From: Lachnospiraceae bacterium
Lineage (GTDB): Bacteria; Bacillota; Clostridia; Lachnospirales; Lachnospiraceae
Reading direction: 5' to 3'
NCBI GenBank assembly: GCA_017456585.1
Contig: JAFTJD010000046.1
Location: forward strand, 1-64,000
Length of the DNA: 64,000 nucleotides
Shown here: in pieces, positions 63,004 through 64,000 of the stretch
Position numbering within the stretch: position 1 is the stretch's first letter
Layout of the letters: every line of letters starts with the position of its first letter
Translations under genes and position numbers: made by a program
The notes under the pieces: generated by a model
What the model was told of the DNA's origin: nothing
What the model saw: only the letters and a program-made list of their open reading frames with translations
The model's database searches: none

Positions 63004-64000
63004 ATGAGCTACAGAATTAATGAAGATACAACAGGAGCATATCCATATCACATAAGAGATGTGCATATCAGTGATCCGTTTATTTTTGCAGATCCGATAA
63101 CCGGTAAATATTATACTTATGTACAATTTATTGACAGAAAACGCTTCCCTGAGATAGAGGTGTCAGAGCCTTGTTTCTTTGTGCTGGAGAGTAGGGATTT
63201 GATTAACTGGTCAAAACCTGAGATATGTTTTAGAAAAGGCGATTTCTGGGCAGATATGGATTATTGGGCACCGGAGATGCATTTTTGGAAAGGAAAATAC
63301 TATCTGATTTCTTCATTTAGGGCAAAGGGAACATATAGAAGATGTCAGTGTCTTGTCGGTGAATCTCCCAAGGGACCATTTAAACCGATAAAACAGGAAC
63401 CTGTGACTCCTGATGGATGGCATTGTCTGGATGGAACATTATATGTAGACAGAAGAGATAATCCGTGGATGGTATTCTGTCATGAGTGGCTTCAAGTTAA
63501 TGATGGACAGATATGTGCAATTCCGCTTAGCGAGGATTTGGGAGAGGCGATAGGCGAACCGATTATCCTTTTCCGTGCAAGTGATGCCCCTTGGACTTCA
63601 CAGAAGCTTGTTGAAGGTAAAGGCGGAGGCTGGGTAACTGACGGACCATTTCTGCACCGATTGTCTAACGGTGAGCTTATCATGCTCTGGTCAAGCTTCT
63701 CGGAGGTAGGAAATTATACTACCGGATTTGCCAAATCCTTGAGCGGAGATATAAGAGGCCCATGGGTTCAGAATGAGAGAGTTCTCTACGCCATGGACGG
63801 AGCACATGCGATGTTGTTTAAATCTTTCGGAGGCCAACTTATGATGTCTCTTCACTGTCCGAACAGACATGAGGCAAAGAGAATATTGCTGTTTGAGATG
63901 GAGGAAAGAAGCAGCGGGTTATATGTTGTGAATGAAGTGACAGGCAACTGGTACGATAAGGCAGGAGGTATTGCTGCAAGATATAATTATCGTACTCCTT
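63004..64000 (+). CDS. Glycoside hydrolase family 43-like (3' end outside window)
   Basis: 332 residues are visible and the frame is open at the right edge. The five-bladed propeller of GH43 is clear: VHISDPFIFADPITGKYY holds the general base Asp, WAPEMHFWKGKYYLISSF is the first blade, CLDGTLYVD holds the second Asp, and GGWVTDGPFLHR stands where most GH43 enzymes have a Glu-Gly-Pro general acid (Asp213 here). No signal peptide. GGGAGG precedes ATG 63004. Likely substrates are arabinose- or xylose-containing side chains; alternatives are GH43-like enzymes with altered chemistry. Confidence 0.85.
   Translation, partial: MSYRINEDTTGAYPYHIRDVHISDPFIFADPITGKYYTYVQFIDRKRFPEIEVSEPCFFVLESRDLINWSKPEICFRKGDFWADMDYWAPEMHFWKGKYYLISSFRAKGTYRRCQCLVGESPKGPFKPIKQEPVTPDGWHCLDGTLYVDRRDNPWMVFCHEWLQVNDGQICAIPLSEDLGEAIGEPIILFRASDAPWTSQKLVEGKGGGWVTDGPFLHRLSNGELIMLWSSFSEVGNYTTGFAKSLSGDIRGPWVQNERVLYAMDGAHAMLFKSFGGQLMMSLHCPNRHEAKRILLFEMEERSSGLYVVNEVTGNWYDKAGGIAARYNYRTP

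Overview
The window is a low-GC, densely packed stretch of a Gram-positive chromosome, most likely from a plant-polysaccharide-fermenting Lachnospiraceae (Lachnospira, Butyrivibrio or Roseburia type). The grounds are strong GGAGG ribosome sites, lipoprotein signals, sigma-A type promoters, a formate-tetrahydrofolate ligase, GldFG-like ABC genes and many family-typical glycosidases. No rRNA, tRNA, CRISPR array, prophage or complete insertion sequence was seen. The only mobile-element-type gene is a short serine recombinase at 49209-50186.

Layout. Positions 1-4007 hold the end of an ABC-2/GldG/DUF4340 export operon plus a small lipoprotein. 4173-5823 hold a signal-less cell-wall amidase converging on an AraC regulator. 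6055-13044 are a fucoside cluster (GH29, GH95, YczE-like membrane protein, second GH95). 13166-16208 carry trpS and a Na/phosphate symporter. 16373-20202 carry a heparinase II/III-like lyase and a divergent GH35 beta-galactosidase. 20682-26294 hold metabolic genes (GNAT, malQ, plsC, lactonase, fhs). 26382-33223 form one overlapping operon: VanRS-like two-component system, large exported membrane protein, ABC ATPase, ABC permease, PHP phosphoesterase; topB follows. 36056-46508 are a pectin locus: GH28 polygalacturonase, membrane-anchored AraC sensor, solute-binding protein, two permeases (one with a large extra membrane domain) and a CE8 pectin methylesterase. 46761-50186 hold an esterase, a HAD phosphatase, a zinc-ribbon protein and the recombinase. 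50343-56534 hold an AraC regulator, a heterodimeric ABC exporter and a GH51 arabinofuranosidase. 56605-62741 hold a zinc-ribbon membrane protein, a zinc-dependent phospholipase C-like protein, a WYL regulator and a Csp-like subtilase. A GH43 enzyme runs off the right edge.

Together the enzymes suit an organism that imports pectic or hemicellulosic oligosaccharides and trims them inside the cell: none of the GH29, GH95, GH35, GH28, GH51, GH43 or CE8 proteins shows a signal peptide. The sugar transporter has no ATPase gene of its own and probably borrows a shared one.

The least explained signal is a set of intergenic tandem hairpin arrays. Loci at 20241-20547, 45228-45423 and 58841-59070 have repeat periods of 63, 64 and 63 bp, and each unit forms a hairpin with CCTAC(C/T)...(A/G)GTAGG arms about 34-36 nt apart. 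A fragment of the 64-bp type sits on the stop codon of the subtilase at 62739. Two other points deserve a check: a Gln in place of the Walker A Lys in the ABC exporter half at 53138-54916, and the 709-residue permease at 42947-45076.
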